A DNA stretch of 64,000 nt from Melieria omissa (GCA_963971225.1 OZ020269.1:44413264-44477263), one strand, 5' to 3'. Counted from the first letter of the stretch, positions 52,094 through 63,852 are shown. A program made the numbers and translations. Notes: generated by a model from the letters alone, not told the origin.

Positions 52094-52275
52094 TGAAAAC
52101 ATGTATTATTAAAAAAAAAACACTTCATTGCAAAATGATTAAAAATGAAATTGTATGAAATTGTAAGTTCCCCGACAATATCGTTGCGCTTCGCTTTACT
52201 CAGACTGACGCCAGAACAAATTCGGGGTTGCCATTTATCGGCAGTCAGTGTTGCTCATGCGAAATCAGGGTTACA
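52094..52275 (-). repeat. 5' LTR of the 45435-52275 element
   Basis: 182 bp; on the minus strand TGTAACCCTGATTTCGC to ACATGTTTTCA. Directly after it the minus strand reads AGTCAGAAGGGGTAGC, similar to the TGTCAGAAGTGGG primer site of family A. Confidence 0.7.
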
Positions 52276-52335
52276 TTAGCAAATAACCTAGTTATATTCA
52301 ACCTTTGTTACTAGAGTTAGGCAGAAGGACAGTCA
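52276..52335 (+). repeat. LOA-like LINE fragment, right piece
   Basis: TTAGCAAATAACCTAGTTAT and TTACTAGAGTTAGGCAG match the LOA endonuclease region near 60228-60297, continuing from the left piece at 45409-45434. Confidence 0.65.
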
Positions 52336-52339
52336 AATA

Positions 52340-53096
52340 ATAAAGTCATCCCGATAGTGACATTTATGTCAAGTACTCTTATTTTGACAACTGTTCTCTC
52401 AAAGTATTTTGAATTCAACCAAAGAATATACAATATAAAGAATACGCATCTTCAAAAATTTGTCAAGCGTGTTTCTTGATGCGGGGAAGAGATGAGTGGA
52501 GGCATAGGTTGCGGGAAATTTGCTCGCGCTCAACAGTTTGCGATCTTGTTCGACGAAACGCAAGCGAAGAGCAAACAACGAACCAAAGCATCGTCATCGT
52601 CGTTTCAACGAAGATGATTCGGGATTCGCTAATGTTTTTGTTGTTGTCGTTTATAGTGTGTATGCTTTTTTGTGTTGCCGATAGGTTTTGCTGCACAAAT
52701 TGCTATCATGTCACCATCAATCGAATCTTTGTGGTGTATGGTAATTGATTTACAAATGTGGTGGTTGATCCCTATTAAAAATGTTCACAAATATTTAGTA
52801 AAATATAGTAAAATTAATGTTTATAGTTTCACATGGTTGATTACAATTTTGAGAATATGGGAAAACTACGAAAAAATGAACTGATAGGCATATTGACTAC
52901 AAAATTCGTGAAAAAACTTGAAATCAAAAATATTTAGATACGTGTTTTAATTTTGTTTTTTTTTTAATCGAAACCTAACGGACAAACCAAGGGTTAAAAG
53001 ATTGTATGAAAAAACAATTTGATAGGTCTATTGACTTTCAATATAGCGAAAGCACTACTAAAGCCCTAAATAAAGAAATAAATAATAAGACAAGTA
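52340..53096. other. No gene seen
   Basis: AT-rich. An open frame of 90 codons at 52476-52748 has no recognisable feature and is probably chance. Confidence 0.35.
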
Positions 53097-53551
53097 ACAG
53101 TTGGGCTGAAAAGTTCGTATCGTTTCTAAGAGATGGCACCACTAGAATAAAATCCGTATCATTTTTAGGTAGTACCAACCTTCAAAAGAAACGTGTATAA
53201 ATGTGACAGCTGTCTGATTATTAGTTTGTGAGATACAGCATTTTGAGTGCAGCAACTTTTGTTGAAAACATCAAAAAAATCCACAAAATGATTTTGGAAG
53301 ATCGTAAATTGAGGTCGATTTGTATAGACACTCTATAGATATCAAAGGAACGTGTGCAAAGTGGGTGCCGCGCGAGCTCACAATCGACCAAAAACAAGAA
53401 CGAAAAAGAAAACAAGAACAAAAATGGTATTGAAAAGTTGGAAGATCGCTATAATCGGTGTATCGCCCCCGATCGCAACTATGTTGAATAATAAAGTCGA
53501 ATTTTGCCAAAAATGTGTTTTTCTATAAAACGATACTTTCAGCCCAACTGT
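53097..53551 (+). mobile_element. Mariner deletion derivative (MITE), 455 bp
   Basis: Inverted ends ACAGTTGGGCTGAAAAG and CTTTCAGCCCAACTGT, flanked by TA (53095-53096 and 53552-53553). The inside reads fragments of mariner transposase: CAKWVPRELTIDQKQE near 53356 and KLEDRYNRCIAPDRNYVE near 53440. The middle of the gene is deleted. Confidence 0.85.
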
Positions 53552-53885
53552 TATTTTGTCATAAGAAAAACTTTAGTAAGACATGCCTACGTTTAAAAAT
53601 AATATTAATATTCTACACCTGAATGGTTCCATGGCGAATGATGTGACCATACATTTACAATATTAGATTTTCTTATTTTAGATCTTTTAAACAAGGATTA
53701 TATGTGGGCCGTAAAAAAAGTTCCAAAGAACGGGACGGAAAATTATTACGGGCTAATAAAAACGACTTCGTTTCTTTCCAATTCCCTTTTTATTTAATTG
53801 TCTTTGTTGATTAGTTATTATTTATTTTTTATTTGCCATTAGCGATCATATAGGTCGCCATGCCAGCCATATTTTCTTTTTTTCT

Positions 53886-54201
53886 ATGATTTTGCATACA
53901 CTACAGTCGGCAGTACATTCAGGAGCAATATGGGACGCCGTGCAGGCTTATAAAAGAACAAAAGCCAGCCAGAGTGAGCACAGACGCGGCATTCGTCTTT
54001 CTATGATTTGCGCTCAGAGCATTGTGCTCTCATTTGAAGTCTTCCCTCTTGTTGTCTACCCCCCGCATCCTGAAGACGGGTGGCGATATCAACACCCGCA
54101 TTCAAATTTTTGCTTACGTGATGCACACTCTTTATAATGATTCAACACATTCTATTCTATTCTATTCAATAAATCTTGCTCTTTATGTTCTATACTTTTT
54201 G
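53886..54201 (+). repeat. LTR-like fragment with TATA box
   Basis: Contains GGCTTATAAAAGAACAAAAGC (TATA) and, downstream, AATAAATC. 54001-54201 shares sequence with the inverse of 41775-41919, with one extra duplicated segment around TTCTATTCTATTCTATTC. Probably a solo LTR or fragment; exact ends not found. Confidence 0.55.
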
Positions 54202-54585
54202 ATTCAACTCATTCTACATATTTTTCGGTTTTAACCCTTTTTCAAATGTGTATTAAAACAGCTACATGCAATGGAGTGTATGTATTGTGTACGGTATGTA
54301 CACATGCAAATATACAGAAAACACAAAACATGGATATGCAATTCATATAAATAAATTATTTAAATAATGCGAATCAGTATTAAGCCGACACTTGGAATCA
54401 TCGGTTCTATTTACTCCGTTGTGCTGATCTTTGCGTCTCTTTGCGTGTATTACTTTTATGCTCACTACGCGAATACAGTTATTTCGTGCGCATTACTCTC
54501 TTTTCATTTTGCTTGCTTGGATATACGGGACTTATACACATTTTGTTCATAAGCACATGCTTTTGCAATGCCCCCGGGGCAACCA

Positions 54586-55670
54586 GTCTGGGGGATAACA
54601 AATTCGCCCCTTTATCCCCCACGCATAAACCAAAACGCAAAAAAACTAATTCAACACCGCTGGACCTTTTTCCCGATCTGCCGGTTACAACAAAAGATGC
54701 CCCCAAATACCTTCTGCTGAAATCGCTGGACGACAACAAACCTCTCTCTTCTCTTTCTTGCTTTGCCGTGTTCAAAGGCATTCAAGCCATCAGTAGAGAA
54801 GTAAACAACATTTCCGAACTCCGCGGCGGCAGTCTATTGCTACTCGTAAAAAAAAACAAAAAAGCCGCTGACAAATTCTTATCGGCCAAGATATTACCGG
54901 GAGCCGGCCAAATAGCAGTTAAACTTCATCACAGCCTAAACTCCGTTAAAGGGACAATATTTGCTCCTTTCCTCTGCCAACTTTCGGACGAAGAAATAGT
55001 CAATGGCCTCAAGGACCAGGGTGTCTCTTCTGTTTTTAAGTTTACTCGAATCATCGAAGGATCCCGTAAGCCCCAAAGCCTGCCAAATCCTGGGTCACAC
55101 TGCCAAACACTGTCGCAATTCCCCTGCTTGTGCCACGTGCAATCTTCCCCCGATCACTCGCCTCCTACTGACTGTTCTAGAACTATGTGCGCCAACTGCG
55201 CTGGCAATCACCCCTCTTCCTCAACTGCTTGTCCGAAATACCAACAATCAAAAGAAATTCTAAAAATCAAAACCATATCCAAATGCAGTATGCGTGAAGC
55301 AATCATAAAATACAACAATCAGCTCCCTACTACTTCCAACCCAAATTTGTTTGCCAACGTTACAAAAAACGCAACACTTAATATTATCAATACAACACCA
55401 AAAATAACACTAATTCAACTCCCAACACTAAAGCACCTACAAACAAGACCGATACTTCATTTCAACCTTTTCCACCTTCCCAACCTCTACCTTCCCCTAT
55501 CCTTTCTCCCTCTTCTCCCTTCTCCTCTCTTCGTATATGTAGTCCATCCCCCTTTCTTAACCCTTCTCCCTCTACCAATACCTGTATACCCGCCCTTCCC
55601 ACTGCCCAAGACTCTCTTCAACCCAACGATAAACCTCATTCACCGCACCCACATTTGTCAAATCAATAAT
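54586..55670 (+). pseudogene. ORF1 (gag-like) of the Jockey-like LINE
   Basis: NKFAPLSPTHKPKRKKTNST, then PPKYLLLKSL-like sequence (about 54700), SREVNNISELRGGSLLLLVK, and GTIFAPFLCQLSDEEIVNGL. About 60 residues are missing near 55065, followed by a frame change. CQILGHTAKHCRNSPACATC (zinc knuckle) and MCANCAGNHPSSSTACPKYQ (second knuckle) follow. The tail is proline-, asparagine- and threonine-rich. The open frame upstream to 54441 is probably not genuine. Confidence 0.78.
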
Positions 55671-56290
55671 AGTTTAGCCACTCAGCGTATACTCCCAAAT
55701 CCTACGTAGGTCAATTTTACAACCTCCCTCACAACACCACTAGCAAGCAAGGTATTGCCATCCTGGTTAAGAGAAACCTTCCCCATCTTATTTTACCCCG
55801 CCCTCAATCCAATATTTCCTGCATTGCCATTGAACTCCAATCCCCCTTTAAAACCACAGTTATCTGCGCTTATTCCCCACCTAGCCAAACGTTTACTTCA
55901 GCAGACTTTAGCAACCTTTTCCCCTCTGGTCATAATCCCTTCATCCCGGCCGGCGACTTTAATGCCTGGAACCCCATTTGGGGCTCGGCTTCATCTAATC
56001 CTAAAGGTCGAGTCATTGAAGATGCCATCTTAATATCCAACTCCCTTGTTCTAAATGACGGATCACCTATTCGCTTTTCTACTCACGCTACTTTCACTCA
56101 CATCGATCTTTCCCTCTGTTCCACTTCACTCTCCCCCAAAACTTCTTGGCGTCGCATTGACGACCTACATGGCAGCGATCACTTCCCTATCCTTATCAAT
56201 ATACTCTCCTCTCGCCCTACCACCCTGTTTAAACCCAGAATTCACTTCAAAACTGATCTGGCTGATTGGGACAAATTAGAAAACTGCTGC
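55650..56290 (+). pseudogene. Endonuclease domain of the Jockey-like ORF2
   Basis: Begins THICQINNSLATQRI, continues after a break with YVGQFYNLPHNTTSKQGIAI, ICAYSPPSQTF, then PAGDFNAWNPIWGSASSN (Asp/Asn active site) and DDLHGSDHFPILI (SDH motif). At least two frame changes. Confidence 0.8.
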
Positions 56291-57760
56291 CTAACGCTCT
56301 CCAACTCCTTTCCCATTTCACCCATTGTTAACCAGGAAACCTCCAGAATCCAAAAAATCACTAGCTCTGCTGCTAATCAATCCATCCCACTATCTTCCTC
56401 CAAACCAGCTAAGTCAACCCCCTTATGGTGGAACAGCGAAATCGCGAAAGCTAGGCTGATCAAACAACTTGCATGGCGGGAATTTAAGCGCAATCGTTCC
56501 ATTCTAAACCTCATCTCGTACAAAAAATCGAATGCCCTATTCCGCCGCAAAGCTAAAACTGCCAAACTCACCTGCTTTCAAAAGTTTACTAGTAACATCA
56601 ATGCTTCCTCCGACCCTAGAAAAATCTGGGCTGATATAAAGAAGTTATCTGGTTTGCCCTTTTCTCCCCCCATCACCACCCTTAACTCCTCTCGTCGCAA
56701 CCTACTATATCCCCATGATGTAGCCCTAGAATTTGCCTCATTCTTCTCCAACGCCTCCGCCGACTCCAGCTTCCCGCCCGAATTTTCTTCTAGCAAGCTT
56801 ACTCTGCTCTCCTCAAGTCTTCCTCCTTCGACATTATCTCCCTCTGCCAAACAGATGCTGATTTATCTTTGCTTGAACTTCAAACCGCGCTCACAACAGT
56901 CAAAGGTAAAACTCCTGGCCTTGATAAAATATCCTATCCCATCATTAAACGCCTTCCACCTTCCTCCTTCCCCGTCTTACCAGCCATTATAACATATTCA
57001 AATCTGGTAACTACCCCCGCGTTTGGAAGATTAGTACTGTTATTCCCATTCTAAAACCTGGTAAACCCCCAAACGAAGCTAGCAGCTATCGCCCGATATC
57101 TCGATGAAATCAGTTCCATCTTGTCCGATTTTCCCAATGTCCGTCACCAAATCTATGCTGATGATATTTTATTGTTCTCAAAAACGTCCAACCTGCCCAC
57201 AGTTATGTCTACCTTTGCTGAAATCCTATCCCGGATCTCCTTCTGGTCCCTTTCCTCAGGCGCTTCAATTCCAACCGCAAAAACCAAATTATTACACATC
57301 TGTAAAAAACAACTATGTAATGTTCCCTTACTATCAACAATGTAAATGTAAATAAATAAATAAATAAATAGTCTTAAGTTTCTTGGTATTGTATTAGACT
57401 CTAAGTACTCTTTCAAGCAGCATTGTCAGCATGTAAGAGACAGACTTTATGTTAATTTTAACATTATTAAATATTTATCGAGCAAGCGATCACTCATCAG
57501 CTCGGCTCTGCTGGTGAATGTCACGAAGGCTGTCATCATATCGATTATCAACTATGGATTCGACATATCTGGTCACCACGCTAAAAACAATATCAAGATG
57601 TTAGCTGCTCCTTACCATACAGCAGTTCGCCGATCTCTACGTGCGTTCCCCACGTTGCCTATAAAAAACATCTTGGCTGAGACTGGATTACCCTTTTTGC
57701 TCGATAATATGGAAGACAGCATACGAAGGCTTTATCCCAAGCTAATCTTGAGCCCCAATC
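56290..57760 (+). pseudogene. RT domain of the Jockey-like ORF2
   Basis: Linker with STPLWWNSEIAKARLIKQLA and DPRKIWADIKKLSG, then TVKGKTPGLDKISYPIIKRL and ILKPGKPPNEASSYRPIS. About 100 codons are then missing, and the frame resumes just before HQIYADDILLFSK (catalytic YADD, about 57154). An (AAAT)n expansion at 57343-57371 breaks the frame, followed by NSLKFLGIVLDSKYSF. Confidence 0.83.
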
Positions 57761-58219
57761 TCGCTTTGAAAAAAGATTTTTACTCGGCTGCTTCACGAAA
57801 ACGTTCGCCTAAAATCCCATTATCCATCTATAAAGCCTCCCCCTTGGTCGGTGACGAAAACATCATTTATTGAAAGTCTGGCTCATCTCCCTAAAGCCAG
57901 CACTCCAAACGCTGTGTATAAGGCCCGATTTTCAGAAGTAGCATCTCATTACAAATTGGCTGGCGGGCAATTCGTTTTCACCGATGGATCTAAATCATCT
58001 CACACAACCTTCGCAGTAGTGAGCGAATGTAATACACCTATATCGTACGGCCTGCTATTTCCGTTTTGCTCAATCTTCACAGAAGCCATTGCTATTCTGC
58101 ATGCTGTTCGGTACTCCACTTAAACCGAAGGAAAGCACATAATATGCACAGACAGTTTGTCCTGCTTCCTAGCCATACAAAATTGCAGTAACTCCAACTA
58201 TATCGTCGGTAGCATAAAG
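57760..58219 (+). pseudogene. RNase H start of the Jockey-like ORF2
   Basis: GGQFVFTDGSKSSHTTFAVV carries the first catalytic Asp, FTEAIAILHAVRYST the Glu. A TAA interrupts, then IICTDSLSCFLAIQN with the second Asp. It is cut by the LOA insertion. The WVPGH part is at 63895. Confidence 0.82.
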
Positions 58220-58556
58220 GTAAGGTTCTCCACAAGGGTAGTCACCTTGTCGTGGTGTGGGGGCTTGCCGCGGGCAAGGACGCCGCAGACTAGTCTAATC
58301 CGAGTGATGAACGGAATGGAATAGTCTGGGGCGGAGCCCGTACTAAGCACTACCCCCCTAACCCAGGGTGTTACGCGGACCGTGCCACTGGGTGGTTTGC
58401 AGCCAGGGGGTATACCGGCTGTATTCTTACGGTGCCTTCCTGATACCGGGCCACCTCAGGAAGTACAATGCCTTTGCCATGGTATGCGGGCTCTGCCATG
58501 GTCGACCATCCCTGTCCCTGCCAGTATTTTTGGCCGCACCGCAAATATGAGTTCGA

Positions 58557-59730
58557 CAAAAAAGAAATGCGGCAAAAACAAGCGAGGAATTCCACTCGCT
58601 CTGCGGGACTACACCGCAACACAGCTTGCTGCTGTGCCGGAGCATTCGCTCCGAAATACAGAAGTAGACCTGGGGCCCAGCACCAGTCGGGGAAGAATAC
58701 CTTCCCGGGTGGCGAGGGGCTCACACAGGGGCGGTCGGGTGGCTGCCGGAGCTGGCAGGGGGGGGGATATCTAGGCAGAGCAGACCTCTGTTCGATATCA
58801 CTGCTCTGACAGCGTCGACCAGCACTGGACACAATACGAGCCAAATGAGCAGGGAGGCAGCTCCTCCCACCGGTCCTGGAAATATGCAGTCCAGACTGGT
58901 TGGTGGGAATGGTGCCCATAGACCCGGCTCCTAGTGCGAGTGTTGCAGTTAGTGAGCGGGTAATACCACCGCCAACTACCGCTGTGGCACCGGCAATAGG
59001 GCCAGCCGCTGACGAAAAATCTAGCAGGCCCAAGAAGCAGCTCCCGGAACTACCACCCTTAGGACAACCAGGAGGCCTGGATGACCCCCTAAGGCGAGGC
59101 TTAAGCGGAGCTGGGGTTAAATGGTACCTCCGATATCTCAAACAAGGATTGAGCAAGGAGGAAGCGAGGAGTAAAGCGGAGGAGCACAGGGGAGGACCCC
59201 CGGTTACAGCAGCTCAACCAGCTTTACCTAGAAAGAGAGGGAGCGACAATATAACTCCCCCCCCAACGTCCTGGAACTAAAAAGGGGATTCTCACGAATC
59301 TTTGGAAGGTTGTGACTTCCAAAGAGGAGGGCAAGGGCGTGCTGTGGAATCTGGCCGTTGACGAAGTGTCCTTCGCGGCAATCAGGGGAAATGGCATGCT
59401 CTTAACTTCAGGTTTGGGAGTATCCCAGTCCATATTCCCAAATCTGGAGGCCCGCACAGTGTCGAAGTGCCCCCCACAGAACCAGCCGAAGTCGGGAATC
59501 CACCGGCAGAGGCGGGAAGCTCAGGCGCAACGAAGCCCTCCACCGAACCCGGGACTTCACCGAAGGTCGGGGAGAAAGCCAGAGCAGAAGCGGTAGAAAT
59601 AGCAGCTTCCCAAGGCTCAATTGGGGCGCTGGAGCTTCAAGGCAGCATAAACGAGGAAGAAGAGGAGCAGCTGTCGGACGAAATATCGTTAACGGCGCTG
59701 CTCGAGATGGACATTGAGTCCTCTCCATAG
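58557..59730 (+). pseudogene. ORF1 of the LOA-like LINE
   Basis: Starts about 58549-58557 (MSSTKKKCGKNKRGIP). The first piece ends in GGRVAAGAGRGGDI. After a frame change comes a Pro/Ala-rich piece with KKQLPELPPLGQPGGLDDPL and GAGVKWYLRYLKQGLSKEEA. Further pieces carry EEGKGVLWNLAVDEVSFAAI and an acidic end (EEEEEQLSDEISLTALLEMD). It is broken at about 58774, 59280 and 59460. Function: presumed RNA-binding protein of the retroposition particle. Confidence 0.72.
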
Positions 59731-59746
59731 CTCTAGCACTCGAGCA

Positions 59747-60493
59747 ATGAAGGTTGTCCAAATCAACCCTCATCACGCGAAGGCGGCATCGGCCGTTCTA
59801 GCGCACAAGTTCACCCGAGACCACATCGGGGCGGCGCTGGTACAGGAACCCTGGTGCTACAAGGGAAGAATCTGTGGACTCAACTCGAGGCAAACCAGGG
59901 TAATTTATGACACAAGGCACGAGATACCTCGTGCCTGCATCATGATTGAGAAAGATACTATGTTTGTATTTCAGAGTACATGTCCAGGGACCTGGTAGCG
60001 GTGGAGATGACGGTCAAAATCGAGGGTCGTGACCTTGAGATCGTCCTGACGTCCGCTTATTTTCCAGGCGAGGACATGATGGTTCCCCCCCCAGAAAGTG
60101 CAAGGACTAGTGGAATACTGCAGGGCAAACGCCTTGCCTCTCCTGCTAGGCGGCGACATGAACGCCCACCACACCATCTGGGGCAGCACCAACGACAACA
60201 TCAGGGGTGAGTACCTGTTAGACTATATATTAGCAACTAACCTAGTTATATTTAATACGGGAAACTCACCGACGGTCGTTACTAGGGTTAGGCAGGAGGT
60301 CCTTGATCTTACCATAGGTAACAGTAGGATCAGTGACTATGTGTCTGACTGGAGGGTGTCAAATGAACCTTCTCTCTCGGATCAAAGGATGATCGAGTTT
60401 AAAATAGTAGGTGACATAATGGAGATACCTCCAACCAGAAACCCCAGGAAAACCGACTGGGGAATCTTCACTAAATTACTAGAAGAGGATTGA
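59747..60493 (+). pseudogene. Endonuclease domain of the LOA-like ORF2
   Basis: Starts MKVVQINPHHAKAASAVLAH at 59747. VQEPWCYKGRI carries the catalytic Glu and GGDMNAHHTIWGS the Asp-Asn pair. The final motif reads SLSDQRMI, where Ser-Asp-His is expected. Frame changes at about 59990 and 60090, and a TGA at 60491. Confidence 0.8.
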
Positions 60494-60496
60494 CCC

Positions 60497-62358
60497 TTGC
60501 TTGATATTCGTGGTAGGATGCGGCATCCACTCGAAATCAAGCAGGCGGTTAGTGTCCTAAACGGAGCAGTGATGAATGCCTATCTCTCAAGTTGCCCCGA
60601 AAGTACAAAAACCAGGAAGAAGTCCACACCATGGTGGAACAACACCCTGGCGAAGCTAAGATCTGAAGCCCGGAGGCTCTTTAACAGAGCAAAGCGGGCA
60701 GGTGAATGGCAGGAATACACCACTGCAATCACCAAATATACAAAAGAAGTACGCAAGGCAAAGAGAACCAGTTTCCATACGTTTTGCGAGGAGATATCAT
60801 CCACCCCCCAAGCGGCGAGACTACATAAAGCCCTCGCAAAAGGAGGGGTGGAGAATAAGATGGCTCTCAAGCTTTCGGATGGGGGGTACACACGAAATGA
60901 AGAGCAAAGGGCTCTCGCTCTTCTTAGCGCACATTTTCCCGGGGCAGTCCCTCAAGACACACCCGGCGAGTGCAGCATGTGCCTACCAGACAGAAGAGAC
61001 TGGGAGTTGGCGAACAAAGTCATCTCTCAGGGAAGGATTGGCTGGGCACTGAACACCTTTCAACCCTTCAAATCGCCAGGGCCGGATGGCATCCTCCCTG
61101 TCTTTCTCCAAAAAGGCAGGGCGGTACTGCTAAGGCATTTAACTGGCATAATGAGAAGCTGTCTAGCAGCAGGTTACATTCCCATAAGTTGGAGAAGTGC
61201 CCTGGTAGTTTTTATACCGAAAATTGGCAAGAGGGACTTTACAGAGTAAAGTAAAGTCCTACAGGCCAATTAGTCTATCTTTCGTCATGAAGACCATGGA
61301 GAAGTTGTTAGATCAGCACATACGAACCGTGACGCTCAAGACAACCTCTTCATGCTGCGCAGCATGCGTATAGGGTAAGAAGATCGACGGAGACTGCCCT
61401 ATACCAGCTCACGAGTCTAATTCAAGACGCTCTTATGAATAAAGAGACTGTGTTGTGCGCTTTTCTAGACATCGAGGGAGCCTTCGACAACACCTCCCAT
61501 GAGGCAATAGAAAGAGCACTTAATCGAAGAGGGGTAGAAACCACTCTCAGCCGCTGGGTAAAAGCTATACTTACCACCAGAACGGCAGTAACGAAGGTTA
61601 CAACCACCAGGAGTGTACTGACAAACAGGGGTTGCCCTCAGGGTGGTGTATTATCACCACTACTGTGGAGCCTGATTGTAGATGAGCTCCTTGATATACT
61701 GACAAGCAGTGGCATAATCTGTCAAGGTTATGCCGATGACATTGTCATTGTTGCCAGAGGAAAGTTCGAAGACACTCTGTGCGACATAATTCAGAGAGGG
61801 TTAAAATTAACCCAAGAATGGTGTGCCCGGGCAGGCTTACGAATAAACCCGGATAAAACCACCATAGTACCATTTACACTAAAAAGAAAACTGCAGTACA
61901 TGCGGGCGATCCGCTTGCTCGGCAAGAGCATCGCAAGCAAGCCGGAGGTAAAGTATCTAGGTATAACACTAGATTCGAAGTAACTCTGGAATAAACATGC
62001 TGAGGCAGTTATCGGTAATGCGACGAAAGCAGTCATGGTGTGCAGATCATTAGCAGGCAGAACCTGGAGTTGCAAAGCAAGTATACTGAGATGGTTGTAC
62101 ATCATGATAGTGAGGCCAGTACTCACATATGCAGCAGTGGCATGGGCCCCAAGAACCAAACTCACTACAATGAGGAACCGGTTAAATAAGGTCCAGCGAC
62201 TGGCGTGCACGTGCATTACCGGGGCTATGAGAACCTGTCCCACGGTGGCACTGGAGGTGATACTCAATATATCACCATTGCATTTAGCAATTGAAATGGC
62301 GGCCAAGCGCACTATCATTGGGCTGGCCAGAACCAGTAAAGGGGGGATCACGTTCTAA
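60497..62358 (+). pseudogene. RT domain of the LOA-like ORF2
   Basis: FQPFKSPGPDGILPVFLQKG, SALVVFIPKIGKRD, then a broken stretch around 61250-61430, LDIEGAFDNTSHEAIERALN, RGCPQGGVLSPLLWSLIVDE, GYADDIVIVARG (catalytic), VKYLGITLDSK, a TAA, then thumb sequences (LTYAAVAWAPR, VQRLACTCITGAMRTCPTVA). Interrupted at 61249 and 61981. Confidence 0.85.
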
Positions 62359-62519
62359 GTCGCAGAGACTTGGACGTGTTATCTGTTGGTAACCCCTATG
62401 TATTGTACCCAATGGATACAATAACGAAAACGTACAACTACGAGAAAAACTTCGTGGTATATATGACTAATAAGTGGACTGGGACTGGGAAGCACACCAG
62501 TCCCATTTCAAACCACATA

Positions 62520-63305
62520 CTATTAGGTGGTTCACAGACGGCTCCAAAACATACGATGGAACAGGGGCGGGGGCATATTTCAAGCAGAGTTATATGCCAT
62601 CAGGCTCTGTGTGCAGATTAAACTCGAGCGTTTGTACAGGGGGCAAGACATAGTCATTTGTTCTGACAGTCAAGCAGCCATCAAAGCACTAATCTCGTAT
62701 GAGATCACCTCAGGGTTAGTGCTGGAATGCATAGAAGCATTGAATAAACTGGGTACAGATAGCCAGGTCAAAATCCTCTGGGTTCCAGGACATAGAGGAT
62801 TAGAGGGTAATGAGGAGGCTGATAGCCTTGCTAGAACTGGGGCAGCTATGATCCCCCTTGCACCAGAACCTTTCATCGGGCTGGGCAAAAGCACTCTAGC
62901 AGAGTCACTAAGACTTGAGGAAAGAACCAGGAACGCAGAACACTGGTCAAATGCCACAGGTCTTAGGCAATCGAAAATCTTCATCAAAGGTTATAACTCC
63001 AGATGGAGTGAAGAATGCCTCAGACTGGGAAAAACCCAGCTTAGACTGGTAACAGCCCGTTAACCGCGTACTGCAGGATGAGGAAACACATGCACACAAT
63101 CGGAGTAGAACAGGTAAGCGTCTGCAGACTCTGCGGAACAGCGGAGGAGACTCCTGAGCACGTCATACTGCACTGCGATGCGTCATGCCGCAGTAGGAGA
63201 CAGCACCTGGGCCAGTACTGTCTTGCAGAAGAGAACGTCAAACACCTTCTCCCACGTGAGTTACTAAGCTTCATTAGGTCGGTGGGACTAGGGGACGTTC
63301 TCTAA
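62520..63305 (+). pseudogene. RNase H and C-terminal zinc module of the LOA-like ORF2
   Basis: WFTDGSKTYDGTGAG starts RNase H in one frame. The rest is in the frame from 62566 (QAELYAIRLCVQIKLERL, VICSDSQAAIKALIS, ILWVPGHRGLEGNEEADSLA). The C-terminal CRLCGTAEETPEHVILHCDA module follows after a stop at 63063. Confidence 0.83.
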
Positions 63306-63379
63306 AGTTGTAGGGGGCACAATAGATCAGCTTTGGTCTCAGTGCACTTTTCCCCTTTCAAATCTATCTATCTAAGGTA

Positions 63380-63850
63380 AGGTCCCACGATTGCCGCAAT
63401 GCGTAGACATTTTACGCATTTTGAAAAAAATTGTGTGAACTCGATTCGGTTTCGGCGCAAATGTCAAAAATACTCGATCTGCCTCCTGTTGCGCCGAACG
63501 AAATTGGTACAATAGCGTCAATCGTGTGAATAGTTGAAGCCAGACAAAAAATTAAAAATTTAGCCGAATTTTATCGGCAACTCGAGCGCCAACCATAGGG
63601 GCCGACACATTTTGTCGGTGCTTTGAAATATTTTGAAAATGTATTTCAACTTTTGTTTCGATTCGGGCAATCGTGTGACCTACCTATGAAATCGTTCGGC
63701 GCAATATTTCTGCTCGCTAGGTTGAGCCGACAAAATTTGTCGCAATTGGGGCAATCATATGATCCAAATAAAAAACGTTTTGCTCAATAGACAATTTTTG
63801 CGTAGTCATTGCCCGACCAGATCGGCGCATTTGCGGCAATCGTGGGACCT
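63380..63850. mobile_element. 471-bp MITE at the LOA/Jockey junction
   Basis: Inverted ends AGGTCCCACGATTGCCGCAA and TTTGCGGCAATCGTGGGACC-T, flanked by TA (63378-63379 and 63851-63852). No coding sequence. Several internal GGCGCAA/TTGCGCC-type motifs occur. It inserted into the right target duplication of the LOA-like LINE. Confidence 0.83.
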
Positions 63851-63852
63851 TA

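Larger units (their letters stand above)
45435..52275 (-). mobile_element. Old Ty3/gypsy retrotransposon with SAP-type gag, minus strand
   Basis: Flanked by TTAG (45431-45434 and 52276-52279). On the minus strand it has a 5' LTR (52094-52275), a primer-like site AGTCAGAAGGGGT next to it, gag, protease, a deleted RT/RNase H, integrase, and a diverged 3' LTR ending at 45435. Insertions of mariner (49291-49945), piggyBac-like (47579-48343) and other sequences lie within. It inserted into a LOA LINE fragment. Confidence 0.75.
54400..58219 (+). mobile_element. Jockey-like LINE, left part (continues at 63853)
   Basis: ORF1 with zinc knuckles, then endonuclease, RT and the start of RNase H, all broken. 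The element is interrupted at 58219 by the LOA-like LINE. Its RNase H end resumes at 63865 (LKLMWVPGHADICGNTFADR) and runs off the window. Ordering and motifs fit the Jockey superfamily with an RNase H domain. Confidence 0.85.
58220..63375 (+). mobile_element. LOA-like LINE
   Basis: 5,156 bp, inserted in the RNase H of the Jockey-like LINE. A duplication GGTAGCATAAAG (58208-58219) resembles GGTA-GCTTAGGA on the right, the latter split by a MITE. The 3' end is a short TCTATC repeat. ORF1 has no zinc knuckle but the block GLSGAGVKWYLRYLKQGLSK. ORF2 has endonuclease, RT and RNase H. This combination fits the LOA clade (compare Lian of mosquitoes). Both ORFs contain stops or frameshifts. Confidence 0.8.

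Noticed and set aside
52476..52748. Open frame of 90 codons with a hydrophobic stretch
   Set aside because: No homology recognised, no regulatory context, composition like the surrounding non-coding DNA.
54441..54585. Upstream extension of the Jockey ORF1 starting MRVLLLCSLREY
   Set aside because: The hydrophobic leader does not resemble a Jockey ORF1 N-terminus; genuine homology starts near NKFAPLSP.
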